Shown: one piece after another, positions 6,215 through 15,516 of the stretch
Numbering within the stretch: the first letter of the stretch is position 1
Layout of the letters: each line of letters begins with the position of its first letter
Assembly: GCA_903843285.1 (NCBI GenBank)
Contig: CAIMPC010000034.1
Coordinates: 1 to 37,571, forward strand
Length of the DNA stretch: 37,571 bases
Direction: 5' to 3'
Source of the DNA: Candidatus Omnitrophota bacterium
GTDB taxonomy: Bacteria > Omnitrophota > Gorgyraeia > 2-01-FULL-45-10
Position numbers and translations under genes: made by a program
The notes under the pieces: model-generated
What the model was told of the DNA's origin: nothing
Databases searched by the model: none
The model's input: the letters and a program-made list of their open reading frames with translations, nothing else

Positions 6215-6907
6215 ATGAAAGAACGTATATTAATAGTCGAAGACAATAAGAACATATCGAAATTGGTTAAATTCAATATTGAAAAAGCCGGTTATGAGTG
6301 CACTATTGCTTCGACAGGGGAAAAGGCTTTAGAAGTACTGAGTGATCAGCCAATTGATCTGATAATATTAGATATCATGCTACCCGGTATGGATGGCTTC
6401 GGAATTTGTCGTGCGATAAAGGAGAAGGAAAAGCTTAAAAACATACCTATAATAATGCTCACTGCGAAGGGCGAAGAAGTCGATAGGATCGTGGGTCTCG
6501 AATTGGGCGCGGACGACTATATGGTCAAGCCGTTCAGCCCGCGAGAGTTAGTGCTCAGGGTAAAGGCGATCCTTAAGAGAGGAAAGGTTGAAAGCATTAA
6601 GAAAGACATGCTGATGGCAGGGGGAGTAACCATAGATATACCGAAACATAAGATTACAGTCAAAGATAAGCCTGTAGACCTTACTCAGATGGAGTTTAAG
6701 CTTCTGGTGACCCTCATTGAAAGACGAGGCCGGGTTCAGACCAGAGACAGGCTTTTGTCAGACGTGTGGGATATGAATACCAATGTAGATACGCGCACCA
6801 TAGATACACATATAAAAAGACTAAGAGAGAAGCTGGGTAAATCCGGCAGCTTTATCGAAACAGTGAGAGGGCTCGGATATAAATTTAAGGAAGAAGATGA
6901 GGATTAA
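6215..6907 (+). CDS. phoB: PhoB-like response regulator, partner of PhoR
   Basis: The 230-residue protein is an OmpR/PhoB-class regulator. It has a receiver domain (1-120) with acidic pocket E9/D10, phospho-acceptor D53 ([13 protein letters not shown]), T83 and K105, and a winged-helix DNA-binding domain (130-228) ending in [12 protein letters not shown]. It acts in the cytosol and binds promoters when phosphorylated. It overlaps the histidine kinase gene by 11 bases and stands at the head of the phosphate island, which justifies the symbol. No Pho box lies in front of it, unlike the second regulator at 12688, so it may be expressed constitutively. A tiny MMNKGG reading frame just upstream looks incidental. 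Confidence 0.8.
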   Translation: MKERILIVEDNKNISKLVKFNIEKAGYECTIASTGEKALEVLSDQPIDLIILDIMLPGMDGFGICRAIKEKEKLKNIPIIMLTAKGEEVDRIVGLELGADDYMVKPFSPRELVLRVKAILKRGKVESIKKDMLMAGGVTIDIPKHKITVKDKPVDLTQMEFKLLVTLIERRGRVQTRDRLLSDVWDMNTNVDTRTIDTHIKRLREKLGKSGSFIETVRGLGYKFKEEDED

Positions 6908-8669
6908 GATATATTGGAAATTAACCTTCATTTTTTGTTCGCTCGTTGTTTTTATACTTACCGCGGCATATTTTCATCTTAACACCAGCATCAAAACCTA
7001 TACCGAAGCACGTATTAATGAAAATCTTAAGAAAGAACTCCTTCTAAATCAGAATCTTCTCGATAATGAGCTAAATAACAATATAAATTCTACTGACGCC
7101 GAAGGCCTTGCCATTAGAATAGGACAGTATCTGGGATTACGTGCGACTATCATAGACCCGGATGGTGTTGTTATTGGAGACTCAGAGGTAAATAAGAATG
7201 ACCTGGAAAAACTCGAAAATCATATAACAAGGTCTGAAGTTCAAGATGCTCTGCGAAAAGGTTTCGGGCAAAGCAAGCGGTTTAGTGTGAGTATAAGAAG
7301 AGAGATGCTTTATATGGCAGTCCCTCTGAATAAAGACAAGCTTATTGGCATTCTTAGATTTGCTATCCCGCTTTCCGATATCGAAATTATTGAGTCAAAA
7401 ATGTACAGGACCTTAAGCATAACGATAATCTTCGCATTCCTTGCCACATTGATCGCTAGTTTTTTTGTTTCGATCATGATATCGAAGCCTTTATACGAAA
7501 TGTCAGGTATAGCGAAGCGCCTTGCAAGCGGTGATTTTTCGCGAAAAGCAATAGTGCGCTCTAACGATGAGACCGGCGATCTTGCAAAAGCCTTAAATAA
7601 TATGGCGGATGAGATCAATGCTAAAGTAAAAAGTATCTCATCCGAAAAAGCCAAGCTGGAAGCGATACTGTCCAGCATGTTCGAAGGCATCATGCTTACG
7701 AATGAAAAAGGCGAGATCCTGCTTATGAATCCGTCTATCAGAAAGCTATTTCTTATAGACTCTTCACCGGAAGGGAAAAGGCCTTTGGAAGTTATACGAA
7801 ACAATGTTATTCAGGAGATCGTAGACAGAGTATTACATAACAATAAAGAGGTTATAACGCAAGAAGTGAGTATCTCTATTCCGGAAGAGAAGAAAATAAT
7901 GATAAACGGGGTGCCGATTGTTAAGGATGGTATCGTAGAAGGCGCCGTTTTCGTATTCCATGATATTACGGAACTTAAGCGGCTGGAAGAGGTCCGTAAA
8001 GACTTTGTAGCCAATGTTTCCCACGAGCTTCGTACTCCCATATCGAGCATTAAAGGGTATGCTGAAACGCTTCTGGATGGTAAGGCTGATAATGAAGATA
8101 CTGTTAAAGAGTTCTTAAATATTATTTATCAGGACAGCGATCGTCTGGCGAATCTTATCGATGATCTATTGGACCTGTCCAAGATAGAATCCGGCAAGAT
8201 GAAGATGGAGTTTGAGCCGCTGGATATCTCGCCCATAATTAACCGCTCGGTAAATGTGCTGGAAAAATCGTCAAAGGACAAGTCTCTGTCAATAAAATTA
8301 AATGTCCCGAATGATTTACCAAAGGTATTGGGTGATCAGAAGAGGTTATTGCAGGTTTTCTTAAATCTTTTAGATAATGCAATAAAATATACAACCGAAG
8401 GTGGCCTGATAAACGTAGTTGTCTCTGGCAAAGAAAAAGTTGCTCAAGTGGATATCTCTGATACCGGAATAGGTATTCCTGGAAAGGACCTACCGAGAAT
8501 ATTTGAACGGTTTTATCGTGTTGACAAAGCCCGTTCCAGGGAATTAGGAGGGACCGGTTTAGGTTTATCTATTGTTAAACATATAGTTCAAGCCCACAAT
8601 GGTCAGGTATGGGTTCAGTCAGAGCTTGGCAAAGGATCTACTTTTAGCTTCACCCTTCCGATGGCCTAA
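6897..8669 (+). CDS. phoR: PhoR-like sensor histidine kinase
   Basis: The 590-residue inner-membrane kinase has a first transmembrane helix at about 8-27, a periplasmic region, a second helix at about 171-194, HAMP (195-247), PAS (250-360), and HisKA with H376 in [16 protein letters not shown]. The catalytic domain follows, with [12 protein letters not shown] (N box), DTGIGIPG and GTGLGLSIV (G boxes). This domain order is that of Gram-positive-type PhoR/WalK kinases, which have a large extracytoplasmic sensor. Overlap with the phoB gene indicates coupled translation. The phosphate role follows from the pst genes and Pho boxes downstream; without them it would be a generic HAMP-PAS kinase. Confidence 0.82.
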   Translation: MRIKIYWKLTFIFCSLVVFILTAAYFHLNTSIKTYTEARINENLKKELLLNQNLLDNELNNNINSTDAEGLAIRIGQYLGLRATIIDPDGVVIGDSEVNKNDLEKLENHITRSEVQDALRKGFGQSKRFSVSIRREMLYMAVPLNKDKLIGILRFAIPLSDIEIIESKMYRTLSITIIFAFLATLIASFFVSIMISKPLYEMSGIAKRLASGDFSRKAIVRSNDETGDLAKALNNMADEINAKVKSISSEKAKLEAILSSMFEGIMLTNEKGEILLMNPSIRKLFLIDSSPEGKRPLEVIRNNVIQEIVDRVLHNNKEVITQEVSISIPEEKKIMINGVPIVKDGIVEGAVFVFHDITELKRLEEVRKDFVANVSHELRTPISSIKGYAETLLDGKADNEDTVKEFLNIIYQDSDRLANLIDDLLDLSKIESGKMKMEFEPLDISPIINRSVNVLEKSSKDKSLSIKLNVPNDLPKVLGDQKRLLQVFLNLLDNAIKYTTEGGLINVVVSGKEKVAQVDISDTGIGIPGKDLPRIFERFYRVDKARSRELGGTGLGLSIVKHIVQAHNGQVWVQSELGKGSTFSFTLPMA

Positions 8670-8675
8670 GAATAG

Positions 8676-8708
8676 TTCACAAACAATTCACAACTCCTTA
8701 AAGATGGC
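8676..8708 (+). promoter_or_regulatory. Pho box 1 (three 11-bp direct repeats) before the 1265-aa gene
   Basis: TTCACA at 8676, TTCACA at 8687 and TTAAAG at 8698 are spaced exactly 11 bases apart. The first two match the known PhoP box of Bacillus (TT[A/T/C]ACA repeats at 11-base spacing). A TATAGG lies 17 bases after the second repeat and could be the -10 element. The box sits just after phoR and 80 bases before the gene it should control. Confidence 0.75.
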
Positions 8709-8786
8709 CTATAGGCCCATGTGATATATTCCGGTATGGTTATAGCGCAAATGTTCTAAGCGCAATAACGATCGGGGTATATTACA

Positions 8787-11700
8787 ATGCGCCGCAAGTT
8801 TAATGTTCTTACTATAGTAATTCTGATCTCATCGATGCTGACTCTCGATATTACCTGGGCATATCCGGACAATGGGACAGGTAATAATCTTGCGGCAGAA
8901 TCGATGTTTGCCAGTCAGGAAGGACTGGCAAAACTGCGTGCAATGGCTATTGCAGCAGCTATAAGAAATGGCGGCACTCCTACCGCAAATGTTACACTCG
9001 AATCTGTCCAAAGATTCCTTGCCGTGGGTGAAAGGGACCGGCGCTTCCCGGAGAACCTCTCCTACGATATATCCGCAGACGCCGTTTTCATCCACCTCGA
9101 CCCCGGTTCTCGATATAGCCTTTGCTACTACAAAACCTATGGTTTTGATCCCGAGCAGAGATTTAATGAGATGGGGCTGAAGAGGATATGTAGTGCCCTC
9201 TCGCTACCTTCAGGTCTCAATGAAGTGGTTCTAAAGAAACAAGATCGTAAAGATGAATCAACTACCCATGTTGAGCGTCATATCCCGCGGCTTATCACGA
9301 AACCCAGGATTTCAACCCCAGTTATTATAATCAGTATCCTAGCTATACTCACCCTGGGATTATATTGGATGGCTCCCGCCACAGCGGCGCCTGCCGCGCA
9401 ACATGTGATCACAGCAGGTTTTATCATATGGCGTCAATTTGGAATGAAGTGGGCTTATGAAAATATCACAGGAAAAGTTTACTTTTTCGAGAATAATCCA
9501 TCAAACACGCTACCTGATAACACATGGTACTTTGCGTATAATAATGCGCCGAACCTTCATCCGCTCGCGCATCAGGCTATAACGGAACCGATCTTAACGC
9601 AAACTGCATCGCAGGTCCTGACGACGGCAAATGCCGTAGACATTAAGGCCACAGGCGTCTATGATCTGGTTGCTACAGCTCTGCCTGATTTTACTATACT
9701 TTACTCGGCGATCGTTATGGCTATGGCTGTAGTTATAGGAACAGCTGGAATTATCCGTTTTATCAGATCGAGACAAAATGCAAAAGCCGTATCGATCGAA
9801 ATTAAGAAACATGGGCCCGAACAGTTTTCGCCGTTTGAGAAAGAAGAGATACTGGTTCGCGTCCTGGTGGAGAGGTGGGAAAATGATAATCAGAACCAGT
9901 TTCTTGCGCCTGAGAAATGTTCGGCACTTCTTAATTCGGCGAAGATAATTATCAATATGAAGAAGTTTTCTCCCAAGATAGTCATTCCTTCTAAAGAGGA
10001 CATAACTTATCTGTCGGACATATGCTTGAGAGTCAATCACTGCGCTCTCACAAGCGCCGAAAGGCTACTAAGCTACTATGAGTTGAACAGAACTGTCATG
10101 TCAGAATATGATAAAGTCAGGGTGGAGTTCGCGATCGAGGAATTTAAGCTGATAGCCCGCTATCACCTCATATATTTAAGAGTGCTGCAGAGAATAGCCA
10201 ATCTTCGCATAATGTCATCATATTTCAGCAGTAAAGATCATATATTAGAGCGCACAAAGGTCGCTACTCTGGCGAGAATTCCGTTCGGCCTGACATTTGA
10301 AACGGTAAAATCGCGTCGTACGATGAGGGCGTATGTGCATGAGCTGATGGCTCTGGGCAATACGATCGAGCCGTATATGTATAAGAACGATCTCATCGAA
10401 TCAACAGAAAACCAGGTGCAGAGGCTTTTTTACGGACAAAGGAGGCAATTAGGTATAGAGGGCGGATGGTTTTCCAGAAGGATCCTGGTTCGGTTATTTA
10501 CGATGGCCAGCGTTGTCATTGCTGTCAACGCGCTTATGGAAGTCACTGACATAGGGCCGATCTCCTATTCTGCGCTGATCAAAACACTTTTGTCATGCAT
10601 GGGAATGTTGTGTAGCTGGTATTTTCTTTTTCGAAATACAGAGTACGCCTATCCGAGAGAATTCGATCGCATAAGAAATATTGAAAATCGCATTATCCGC
10701 TCATTCCAAAAAATGACCGATGTGCGGAAACGACGAATATTGGCAGAGCACAATAACGATATGGATATACTCTATCGTGAGACAGACGAGTCCCGTGGGC
10801 CAAAATGTGACATCGTCATTGTCATGTGCGGTTCGGAGTCGAATAGATGGAAGATAGAAGAGGAGTTCAAAGCGAATCGCGGCAGGATATTCAGGGACGA
10901 TGTGCCATTTATCTGCCTTTCTGATAGCGGACCCGGTAGCGGCATGGCGTTTCTCGACGCTCTCGATTATCTTAAAAAGAATTTTGATTCGTTACAGGAG
11001 AGGTATGGCCACTTACGCGGTAGGAGCCTTGATCAGGTACGTACAGTTATAGTGCTTGGTGGCAGTGAGGGGGCTGAAAATGATTCCATGTTCGCGGAGC
11101 CCGTAATAGCCACTTTTTCTGCTTACCCATATAAGGTTGTAGACCGAAATACAAGTTTGCTTGATTCCGCGATTATTAATGGCTATAAGGCTTGTGCAAA
11201 CCTTGCTGGACAGGGTCGTGGCGGTATTACCGTTGTTCATGGTGATGGGCTTTCCATGGGACCAATTAGAAGGATGGGGGATATAACACTTGCGGCATCA
11301 TGGGCGAGCTATCAGGATATAAAGGACCAGGGGCTGGGATTGATCCTATCGGACGTTGGTATCTCCGATACCGTGACAAAACTTTACGATAGGTATAACG
11401 AAACAAGAATAAGGCAGAGGTTGGAACAAAAGACCGTTGCCGGGCTCTTCGACCTCGACAACATGCAGAAGCGTCAGATGCAGGCTTATACCGGCTCCAT
11501 GATATTGAGCTTCGATAACCCTGATAAATTTCGCCGGGTTCTCGGGCTATTAAACAAAGTCGGCTCATACGTACGGGAGGCCGCGCCTGCGGAGCGGATC
11601 GAAATAACGAGAGATATTATCATTCCTCTCGTTATCCGGTCTCAAGAAGAAAAGACCTATTCGTATCTTGCCACAAGGGACGTCTTTAAGGATCCGGCAA

Positions 11701-12584
11701 GGCGTCAATTATATTTGGGCATATTCGACATTTACGAGAATACTCCCGAATCGAATCACCTCGACATCCGCGTATGTTGTCCGTATCACCACGAAAGTTA
11801 CTATTCACACCCGAGGGACCCCGGCCGAGATCTGAGTGAACAGCTTGCTCCGCTCAGTAATCCAATCCTTAAGGATCTAATCAACCGTGACTATACAGTG
11901 GCTGAGGGACGGCCTGAAGGTCGATATAATGCAACTCTTTCCTGCACAATGAATGGGACAAGAGAGGCGGAAGTGACCACAAAAGTGGGTCTGGCGCAAC
12001 CGGGGAGATCTACGGAAGACGTGTGTACGGCATTTTCAACTATGAGGAAGATCGCGTGTAACGTATATTCAACCGGTTCAAAAGTACTTCTTTCAAAAAA
12101 TCTATTTTCTATCGAGGATCAGACCGTTCTAAGGTGCGTTCTTAACAAGGACCAGATAGAGTTGGTTGATCCCGACGAGATGGCCAGGAGAGCGACCAAT
12201 AGAAACGCTTCACCAGATAAGTTAGCGTGTGTCATGACAAGAAGCGATTTCCTAAAAAACTGGAACGAAAATCATAAGATCAATACGAAAGCCTCTATCC
12301 TCGTTTTGGATGATGACCTTAAGGGAGAAAGATATCTTTACTTCGAAGGGATAATCGGGTTGGCCCGCGCAATTATGAATCACGACAGAGATAGGATAAT
12401 TGCGCTATTTAAACGGTTCTTCACGACCGATATCAATGATGAGGATATCGCGCTTCTGTCCGGGGATGACGCTGTCGGATTCGCTATCAGGTATGCGCTT
12501 ACTTTTCATCCGATCGAGCCTATCGATATGGCGACATTTGAACAGCTGCGCCTCGAAATGGAATCATCCCTTTCAGCGGCTTAG
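8787..12584 (+). CDS. Large Pho-controlled membrane protein with nucleotidyltransferase-like C-terminal region
   Basis: The 1265-residue protein starts with a signal-like helix (7-24) ending TWAYP. Further hydrophobic segments lie at about 178-200 (ending MAPATAAPAAQ, itself signal-peptide-like), 303-325, 569-585 and 597-617. Residues 620-1265 form a soluble domain. It opens with CDIVIVMCGSES, then SDSGPGSGMAFLDALDYL, VRTVIVLGGSEG and GGITVVHGDGLSMGPI. This glycine-rich order recalls UDP-sugar pyrophosphorylase-like GT-A folds, but I could not confirm the catalytic set. Charges flanking segments two to five put the C-terminal domain in the cytosol. That conflicts with a cleaved N-terminal signal, so topology is open. 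A Pho box lies upstream. The start has only a weak ribosome binding site. Function unknown. Confidence 0.75.
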   Translation: MRRKFNVLTIVILISSMLTLDITWAYPDNGTGNNLAAESMFASQEGLAKLRAMAIAAAIRNGGTPTANVTLESVQRFLAVGERDRRFPENLSYDISADAVFIHLDPGSRYSLCYYKTYGFDPEQRFNEMGLKRICSALSLPSGLNEVVLKKQDRKDESTTHVERHIPRLITKPRISTPVIIISILAILTLGLYWMAPATAAPAAQHVITAGFIIWRQFGMKWAYENITGKVYFFENNPSNTLPDNTWYFAYNNAPNLHPLAHQAITEPILTQTASQVLTTANAVDIKATGVYDLVATALPDFTILYSAIVMAMAVVIGTAGIIRFIRSRQNAKAVSIEIKKHGPEQFSPFEKEEILVRVLVERWENDNQNQFLAPEKCSALLNSAKIIINMKKFSPKIVIPSKEDITYLSDICLRVNHCALTSAERLLSYYELNRTVMSEYDKVRVEFAIEEFKLIARYHLIYLRVLQRIANLRIMSSYFSSKDHILERTKVATLARIPFGLTFETVKSRRTMRAYVHELMALGNTIEPYMYKNDLIESTENQVQRLFYGQRRQLGIEGGWFSRRILVRLFTMASVVIAVNALMEVTDIGPISYSALIKTLLSCMGMLCSWYFLFRNTEYAYPREFDRIRNIENRIIRSFQKMTDVRKRRILAEHNNDMDILYRETDESRGPKCDIVIVMCGSESNRWKIEEEFKANRGRIFRDDVPFICLSDSGPGSGMAFLDALDYLKKNFDSLQERYGHLRGRSLDQVRTVIVLGGSEGAENDSMFAEPVIATFSAYPYKVVDRNTSLLDSAIINGYKACANLAGQGRGGITVVHGDGLSMGPIRRMGDITLAASWASYQDIKDQGLGLILSDVGISDTVTKLYDRYNETRIRQRLEQKTVAGLFDLDNMQKRQMQAYTGSMILSFDNPDKFRRVLGLLNKVGSYVREAAPAERIEITRDIIIPLVIRSQEEKTYSYLATRDVFKDPARRQLYLGIFDIYENTPESNHLDIRVCCPYHHESYYSHPRDPGRDLSEQLAPLSNPILKDLINRDYTVAEGRPEGRYNATLSCTMNGTREAEVTTKVGLAQPGRSTEDVCTAFSTMRKIACNVYSTGSKVLLSKNLFSIEDQTVLRCVLNKDQIELVDPDEMARRATNRNASPDKLACVMTRSDFLKNWNENHKINTKASILVLDDDLKGERYLYFEGIIGLARAIMNHDRDRIIALFKRFFTTDINDEDIALLSGDDAVGFAIRYALTFHPIEPIDMATFEQLRLEMESSLSAA

Positions 12585-12599
12585 TCATATAGATTAAAG

Positions 12600-12632
12600 T
12601 TCACATACAATTCACATCCCTTTAAGGATTTT
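12600..12632 (+). promoter_or_regulatory. Pho box 2 before the second response regulator
   Basis: TTCACA at 12600, TTCACA at 12611 and TTAAGG at 12622, each 11 bases apart, repeat the pattern of Pho box 1 almost base for base (TTCACATACAATTCACA). A TATACT lies near 12648. Control of this operon by phosphorylated PhoB, and perhaps autoregulation, is inferred. Confidence 0.75.
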
Positions 12633-12687
12633 GTCACCTCACAACGTTATACTTCTTTTGAACAACAAAGATAAGGGAGGCGGCTCT

Positions 12688-13383
12688 ATGCAGAGCAAAA
12701 AAAAGATCCTAATCGTTGACGATGAAAAACAGCTGGTGTCATTGGTTAGCCTGCATATGAAGATGTCCGGTTACGAAGTCCTGTCGGCCAATGACGGCGA
12801 AGAGGCGCTATCGATTATCAAGGAAGAAAGGCCTGATCTCATAATTCTTGATTTAATGCTTCCTAAAATAGACGGATGGGAAGTCTGTAAGCGTTTAAGG
12901 GCGGAATCAAGGATGGGGAATATACCCGTAATAATGCTCACCGCACGGTCAGAATCAGCGGATAAGTTAAAAGGATTTGAGTGCGGCGCCGATGACTATG
13001 TAACAAAGCCTTTTAGCCCAAGAGAGCTTGTCGCGCGAGTAAAAAGAGTTCTCGCAAGATCCGAAAACGGATCATCAGCACCTAAGAGATATAATATTGG
13101 AAATGTTGTGATAGATCTACAGGACTTTACGATAAAGGTAAAGAGCGAAGATGTAGACATTACAGAGAAAGAAAGGAACATTCTTAAGGCACTCATGGCC
13201 AGGCCCGGGGAGCCCTTAAGTCGTGAACGGCTTTTAGATATCGTGTGGGGCGATGATAATGTCGAATATGGCAATATAGACGTCCATATAAGACATCTCA
13301 GAGAAAAAATTGAAAAGGATCCTGACGATCCGAAGATTATAAAAACAGTCAAAGGTGTGGGTTACGCAGTAGAAGTAACATAA
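12688..13383 (+). CDS. Second PhoB-like response regulator (orphan, Pho-controlled)
   Basis: ATG 12688 follows AAGGGAGG at ideal spacing; an in-frame TTG at 12631 lies inside the Pho promoter and is rejected. The 231-residue protein has a receiver domain with D11/D12, phospho-acceptor D55 (LIILDLMLPKIDG), T86 and K108, and an OmpR-class winged helix ending IIKTVKGVGYAVEV. It resembles the regulator at 6215 in every motif and is probably a paralogue. There is no kinase gene beside it, so PhoR may phosphorylate both. Its own Pho box suggests an amplifier or a second-phase regulator of the starvation response (inference). It heads an operon with three small ORFs and a porin. Confidence 0.82.
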   Translation: MQSKKKILIVDDEKQLVSLVSLHMKMSGYEVLSANDGEEALSIIKEERPDLIILDLMLPKIDGWEVCKRLRAESRMGNIPVIMLTARSESADKLKGFECGADDYVTKPFSPRELVARVKRVLARSENGSSAPKRYNIGNVVIDLQDFTIKVKSEDVDITEKERNILKALMARPGEPLSRERLLDIVWGDDNVEYGNIDVHIRHLREKIEKDPDDPKIIKTVKGVGYAVEVT

Positions 13384-13395
13384 GGAGAGTGTGAT

Positions 13396-13599
13396 ATGTG
13401 TCCATGCATAAGCTCAAGAAGTGATTATGCGACGTGCAATCATCATGAGGCGGCGGTGGTGCATCCTTCCGAATTTGATAGGGAAAACTACTGCTTTGGT
13501 ATTTATGAACTTTGCCCGGTATTCAGTGCGGGCAATATTCAATCTATCATAAGAAGAGAGATGATAGAGATGGGATATGAGACACCGACCCGTGTTTAA
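13396..13599 (+). CDS. Small cysteine-rich protein, probably metal-binding
   Basis: This 67-residue ORF starts at ATG 13396 after AAGGAG, which overlaps the stop codon of the regulator. Cysteines fall at 2, 4, 14, 33 and 40 (CPC, TCNHH, YCFG, ELCP), with histidines at 16, 17 and 23. The spacing and the YCFGIYELCPVF block resemble small hypothetical proteins that I recall with the same Cys pattern, likely binding zinc or an Fe-S cluster. There is no signal peptide. Its position inside a Pho-controlled operon suggests a starvation role, but none can be assigned. Confidence 0.6.
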   Translation: MCPCISSRSDYATCNHHEAAVVHPSEFDRENYCFGIYELCPVFSAGNIQSIIRREMIEMGYETPTRV

Positions 13600-13702
13600 A
13601 AAGATATTAGTTGGGATGTTAAAGATCGTTAAGGAGTTCTTTATAGAGCTCTACTATTCCGAACTTGGGCACATTGATAATTATTACAGGCAGTACAGGT
13701 AA
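13592..13702 (+). CDS. Possible 36-residue micro-ORF
   Basis: A frame starting at GTG 13592, overlapping the end of the cysteine-rich ORF, encodes a short amphipathic basic/aromatic peptide (FKKILVGMLKIVKEFFIELY, then YSELGHIDNYYRQYR). An internal ATG at 13616 is an alternative start. No strong ribosome binding site is present, so translation would depend on coupling. The helix-like N-terminal half could associate with membranes. It fills an otherwise empty gap in the operon. Confidence 0.35.
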   Translation: MFKKILVGMLKIVKEFFIELYYSELGHIDNYYRQYR

Positions 13703-13739
13703 ATTATATGCTCCGAATATATAAGGAAGGAGGTGGAAA

Positions 13740-13934
13740 TTGTTCGGTGACGAATTAACAATAGGGAGCTTTAGAAATCAGGTGAATCGCCTTAAAGAGA
13801 TCCTGAATGAAATGGAATCTGATGAGCGATGGAGAGACCAGCGCTCATATTATGCCGGCCAGATGCGCGAAATCGAGCATAATCTCAGGAAGATCCGAAG
13901 GGCGGACTTTGAGCCTATAAATAGCAGTAACTGA
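13740..13934 (+). CDS. Small coiled-coil protein
   Basis: The TTG start at 13740 is preceded by a strong AAGGAGGT site (13727-13734), which makes translation likely. The 64-residue product is highly charged and helical (FRNQVNRLKEILNEMESDER, then YYAGQMREIEHNLRKIRRAD), with a heptad pattern typical of a short coiled coil. It has no signal peptide and no cysteines. It sits between the cysteine-rich ORF and the porin in the Pho-controlled operon. No family is recognised. Confidence 0.6.
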   Translation: MFGDELTIGSFRNQVNRLKEILNEMESDERWRDQRSYYAGQMREIEHNLRKIRRADFEPINSSN

Positions 13935-13979
13935 ATAATCGGCGGAAATAATAAATGGTAAAAATAGGAGAAGAATAGC

Positions 13980-15416
13980 ATGAAAAGGATATTGGCTATA
14001 TTAATTCTGGCTACAATGTTCTTGCAAATTGCAGGAACAGCGGCCCAGGCAAGCGAGATCGATGTACTTCTGACCAAATTGGTAGAGAAGAACGTCCTTA
14101 CGCCATCTGAGGCGCAGATAATAGCGGATGAGACGAAGGTGCAGGTTTCGAAAGATCTAGCACAAGGGCAATCGACCTCAGTGCCAGATTGGACACAGAG
14201 GATAAAATGGGGTGGGGATGTACGATATAGAACCCAAGGTGATTGGGCGAAAAATAACACCGCAGGCAGTGGAAATAACGGTATAGAAAACCAGCGCCTA
14301 AGGCAGAGAGTTCGTGGCAGGTTCTTCATGGAAGGTAAGGTCAACGATTTTACCTATTCAGGCGTCAGGTTCGCGGGCGGCGGTGACAGCCGTAACTCCA
14401 CAAACGATACTTTAGGTAGCACTACTTCTCTTACCGGAGCCAATGAGAACTACTTCCGGAAAGCCCCGGTGATGTTTGACCAATACTGGATAAGATTCGA
14501 AGCCCCTAGCGAAATAGTCAGGGATTATGGCCAGTACTTCAGTGATCTGAAGTTCTGGGCAGGAAGAATGCCTATACCATACAGTTATTCAGAGCTTGTG
14601 TGGGATCCGGATATTAATCCAGGCGGTATGGCGGTGCAATACGCTTCACCCGACATAAAGCTGGGCGTCGTTCCGAATATGAATATATATGGCAATCTTG
14701 GTATGTTCTGGCTGGATGAAAACCAGAGCTCAAATACTGATCCGCTGCTATTCGGATATCAGGTTGGAGTGAAGACTGAACCGTTTGGTCCGCTCGATTC
14801 CACGCTGGATGCTTCAGTGGCCTGGTATGACTTCGAAAATATGCAGAATAAGACACCGAACGGAGCCGGAACAAACTCAAGATGGCAAGTAGGGGAGCTT
14901 GGCACCCAAACTCCGGCCGGTTCGACCCTTCTGGGAGCGACGAGATACGAGTATAATGTATTCGACCTTCTGGTAACTTTGGATAATAATAAAATAGGTA
15001 ACATGGAATTACCTCACGGATTCTACACGGACTTTATTTATAATCCTGCGGCTCCGCAGGATGGAAATAAAGGCGCGCTCCTTGGTGCATATCTGGGAAA
15101 GAAGAAGATAAAAGTTCCTGGCGACTGGAAGGTGCGTTGCGAGTGGAGATATACTGAGCGTGACGCAATACCGGATTTCATGCCTGATTCCGATTTTTAC
15201 GGATTTGGTACGTTTGTAGCCGGAGCAAGACAGAATACGAACGGCGTCCCGGTAGAAGGTGGCACCAATACAAAGGGTATTAATATGGCGCTTGAATATC
15301 AACTGCTCAAAAATACAGTGCTGAATCTCGAATATTATTGGATGAAACCGATAAAGTCATGGGATAAGATGACTCCATGGAACGAGGCCCAGTTGGACGT
15401 TGTTACGAAGTTCTAG
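13980..15416 (+). CDS. Outer-membrane porin (Porin_5-like), probable phosphate-starvation porin
   Basis: The 478-residue protein has a signal peptide with a cleavage site after residue 24 (TAAQA-SE). A short helical segment follows (EIDVLLTKLVEKNVLTPSEA), typical of Porin_5 'putative porin' proteins, and then a long series of amphipathic beta strands beginning WTQRIKWGGDVRYRTQGDW and ending in VVTKF. The C-terminal Phe is the BAM signature. It should form an outer-membrane channel. Placement directly before pstS and inside a Pho-box operon suggests that it admits phosphate or phosphorylated compounds, by analogy to PhoE/OprP, although sequence alone does not show selectivity. Confidence 0.82.
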   Translation: MKRILAILILATMFLQIAGTAAQASEIDVLLTKLVEKNVLTPSEAQIIADETKVQVSKDLAQGQSTSVPDWTQRIKWGGDVRYRTQGDWAKNNTAGSGNNGIENQRLRQRVRGRFFMEGKVNDFTYSGVRFAGGGDSRNSTNDTLGSTTSLTGANENYFRKAPVMFDQYWIRFEAPSEIVRDYGQYFSDLKFWAGRMPIPYSYSELVWDPDINPGGMAVQYASPDIKLGVVPNMNIYGNLGMFWLDENQSSNTDPLLFGYQVGVKTEPFGPLDSTLDASVAWYDFENMQNKTPNGAGTNSRWQVGELGTQTPAGSTLLGATRYEYNVFDLLVTLDNNKIGNMELPHGFYTDFIYNPAAPQDGNKGALLGAYLGKKKIKVPGDWKVRCEWRYTERDAIPDFMPDSDFYGFGTFVAGARQNTNGVPVEGGTNTKGINMALEYQLLKNTVLNLEYYWMKPIKSWDKMTPWNEAQLDVVTKF

Positions 15417-15440
15417 CCTGATATAAGCGAAATAGCAGAT

Positions 15441-15473
15441 TTCACAAAGAATTTACAATTCTGTCACATGGAT
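15441..15473 (+). promoter_or_regulatory. Pho box 3 before pstS
   Basis: TTCACA at 15441, TTTACA at 15452 and GTCACA at 15463 are again exactly 11 bases apart. The site lies 44-76 bases before the pstS start and gives an independent known-target control for the other three boxes, since pstS is the classical Pho regulon gene. Confidence 0.8.
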
Positions 15474-15516
15474 GATTCATCGGTGGCGTAAGCTTAAATA
15501 ATAAGGAGGATTAAAT

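Noticed and set aside
5545..6276. 243-codon minus-strand open frame opposite the TudS-like and split-barrel genes
   Set aside because: It lies across two well supported + strand genes with good ribosome binding sites, and it lacks a start signal of its own.
12631..12687. Longer start (TTG 12631) for the second response regulator
   Set aside because: It begins within the Pho promoter region, and AAGGGAGG before ATG 12688 gives the normal receiver-domain N-terminus.
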